Below, piece after piece: positions 4,961-5,608 of a DNA stretch of 5,608 nt (position 1 is its first letter; the number at the start of each line of letters is the position of its first letter). The stretch covers positions 1-5,608 of the forward strand of contig JBFHRO010000213.1 in NCBI GenBank assembly GCA_041591635.1. Direction: 5' to 3'. The stretch is from JACKOD01 sp041591635. GTDB taxonomy: Bacteria; Pseudomonadota; Gammaproteobacteria; Pseudomonadales; Oleiphilaceae. A program made the translations under genes and the position numbers. The notes beneath the pieces are model-generated. The model saw only the letters and a program-made list of their open reading frames with translations, was not told where the DNA came from and made no database searches.

Positions 4961-5608
4961 ATGCTCTTTGTTACCCACCATCGCCTTACCTTCAGTGCCA
5001 CCGGCGCCGAGCAAGATGAGTTATACCGCGGCTCGGCCTGGCGCGGTGCCTTTGGCCACGCCCTCAAGGCGTTGAATGAACCGGCTTACCAGTATTTGTT
5101 TGAAACACCCATTGCCCAGTACGGGGCCGATTTAAGCGTGCTGCATGGCAGCCATGCCCCCCACCCGATGGTGATATCCCCCGCCGGCAATGAACCCGGC
5201 GGTGAAGGCATTACCCTCACCCATATTGATCTGATCTTGATCGGGCGCGGCATTCTGTTCAGTGAATTCGCCCTGCAAGCCCTGATCAACGCCGGGGCCG
5301 AAGGTATTTATGGCGACCGCTACCGGTTGCAGAAGGTGAAGCATTTTCACCCCGCCTGCCCCTGGCAAAGCGAAGGCCCGGCCGAAGCGTTTTCGGTACT
5401 CGATATGCCCGAATGCCCCGATCAAGTCAGGCTGCGTTTTTTGCACCCGTTACGGCTAAAAACCCAACAAACGGCGCACCATTTGGAACAATTTCCGTGG
5501 GCGGATCTTTGGAAAACCCTGGTGCGCCGCTACCGCCAGCTCGAAGCCTGCCACGACAGCCCCTGGGCCGGGCCGGACTATGCCGAACTCTTTGCCGCCC
5601 TTGACGAC
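4961..5608 (+). CDS. cas6: Cas6-type CRISPR pre-crRNA processing endoribonuclease (RAMP), 3' end cut by window edge
   Basis: I translated 216 codons from the ATG; the frame is open to the window edge, and family members usually run to about 250-330 residues. The pattern fits the CRISPR_Cas6 RAMP family (PF10040-like): an N-terminal strand (HHRLTFSA), YRGSAWRGAFGHALKAL (22-38) matching the family's G-S-x-x-R-G-x-x-G-x-x-L helix, YQYLFETP (43-50), HPMVISP (68-74), a central ferredoxin-like strand THIDLILIGRG (87-97), a helix (100-110), the glycine-rich loop GAEGIYGDRYRL (112-123), and VRLRFLHPLRLK (156-167), the usual start of the second fold unit. These enzymes cut CRISPR repeat RNA into crRNAs in the cytoplasm. 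His33 in the first helix is a candidate catalytic residue, but this is a guess. The start has only a weak GAG eight bases upstream (4950-4952); no other usable start exists in frame. It diverges from the envelope row; any partner cas genes would lie to the right. Confidence 0.8.
   Translation, partial: MLFVTHHRLTFSATGAEQDELYRGSAWRGAFGHALKALNEPAYQYLFETPIAQYGADLSVLHGSHAPHPMVISPAGNEPGGEGITLTHIDLILIGRGILFSEFALQALINAGAEGIYGDRYRLQKVKHFHPACPWQSEGPAEAFSVLDMPECPDQVRLRFLHPLRLKTQQTAHHLEQFPWADLWKTLVRRYRQLEACHDSPWAGPDYAELFAALDD

Overview
The window looks like a Gram-negative, probably gammaproteobacterial, chromosome segment. Three of the five proteins carry an outer-membrane lipoprotein or beta-barrel export signature plus matching folds, the base composition is moderately GC-rich (by eye high-50s percent), and the start sites use strong AGGAG ribosome binding sites. 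I cannot name the genus from the sequence. No RNA genes, insertion sequences or CRISPR repeats are visible.

Layout: almost everything from 4719 down to 1 is one leftward (minus-strand) gene row. In transcription order it encodes a FadL/OmpP1/PorV-like outer-membrane beta-barrel (4719-3556), a large lipoprotein with a TPR-like segment, two Ig-like repeats and a C-terminal caspase (peptidase C14) domain (3514-1586), a lipoprotein with an LPP20-like part and a DUF4384 part (1581-514), and a second LPP20-family lipoprotein cut off by the window edge (403-1). The gaps are 41, 4 and 110 bases. The middle pair is almost certainly translationally coupled, because the ribosome binding site of the third gene lies inside the last codons of the caspase gene.

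A 241-base intergenic region (4720-4960) separates this row from a divergent plus-strand gene (4961 to beyond the right edge). Its product reads as a Cas6-type RAMP endoribonuclease that processes pre-crRNA (PF10040-like). This suggests that a CRISPR-Cas locus, perhaps type III, lies to the right, but no array or other cas gene is in view.

Working model: the leftward genes form an envelope module. A caspase-family protease with an intact His/Cys dyad is anchored by lipid, most likely in the outer membrane, and is made together with two lipoproteins and a barrel protein. DUF4384 and LPP20 modules recur around bacterial caspase-like proteins, but the joint function is unknown to me. The neighbouring Cas6 may be a separate unit: the caspase carries a lipoprotein signal and should be outside the cytoplasm, which argues against a simple CRISPR effector role.
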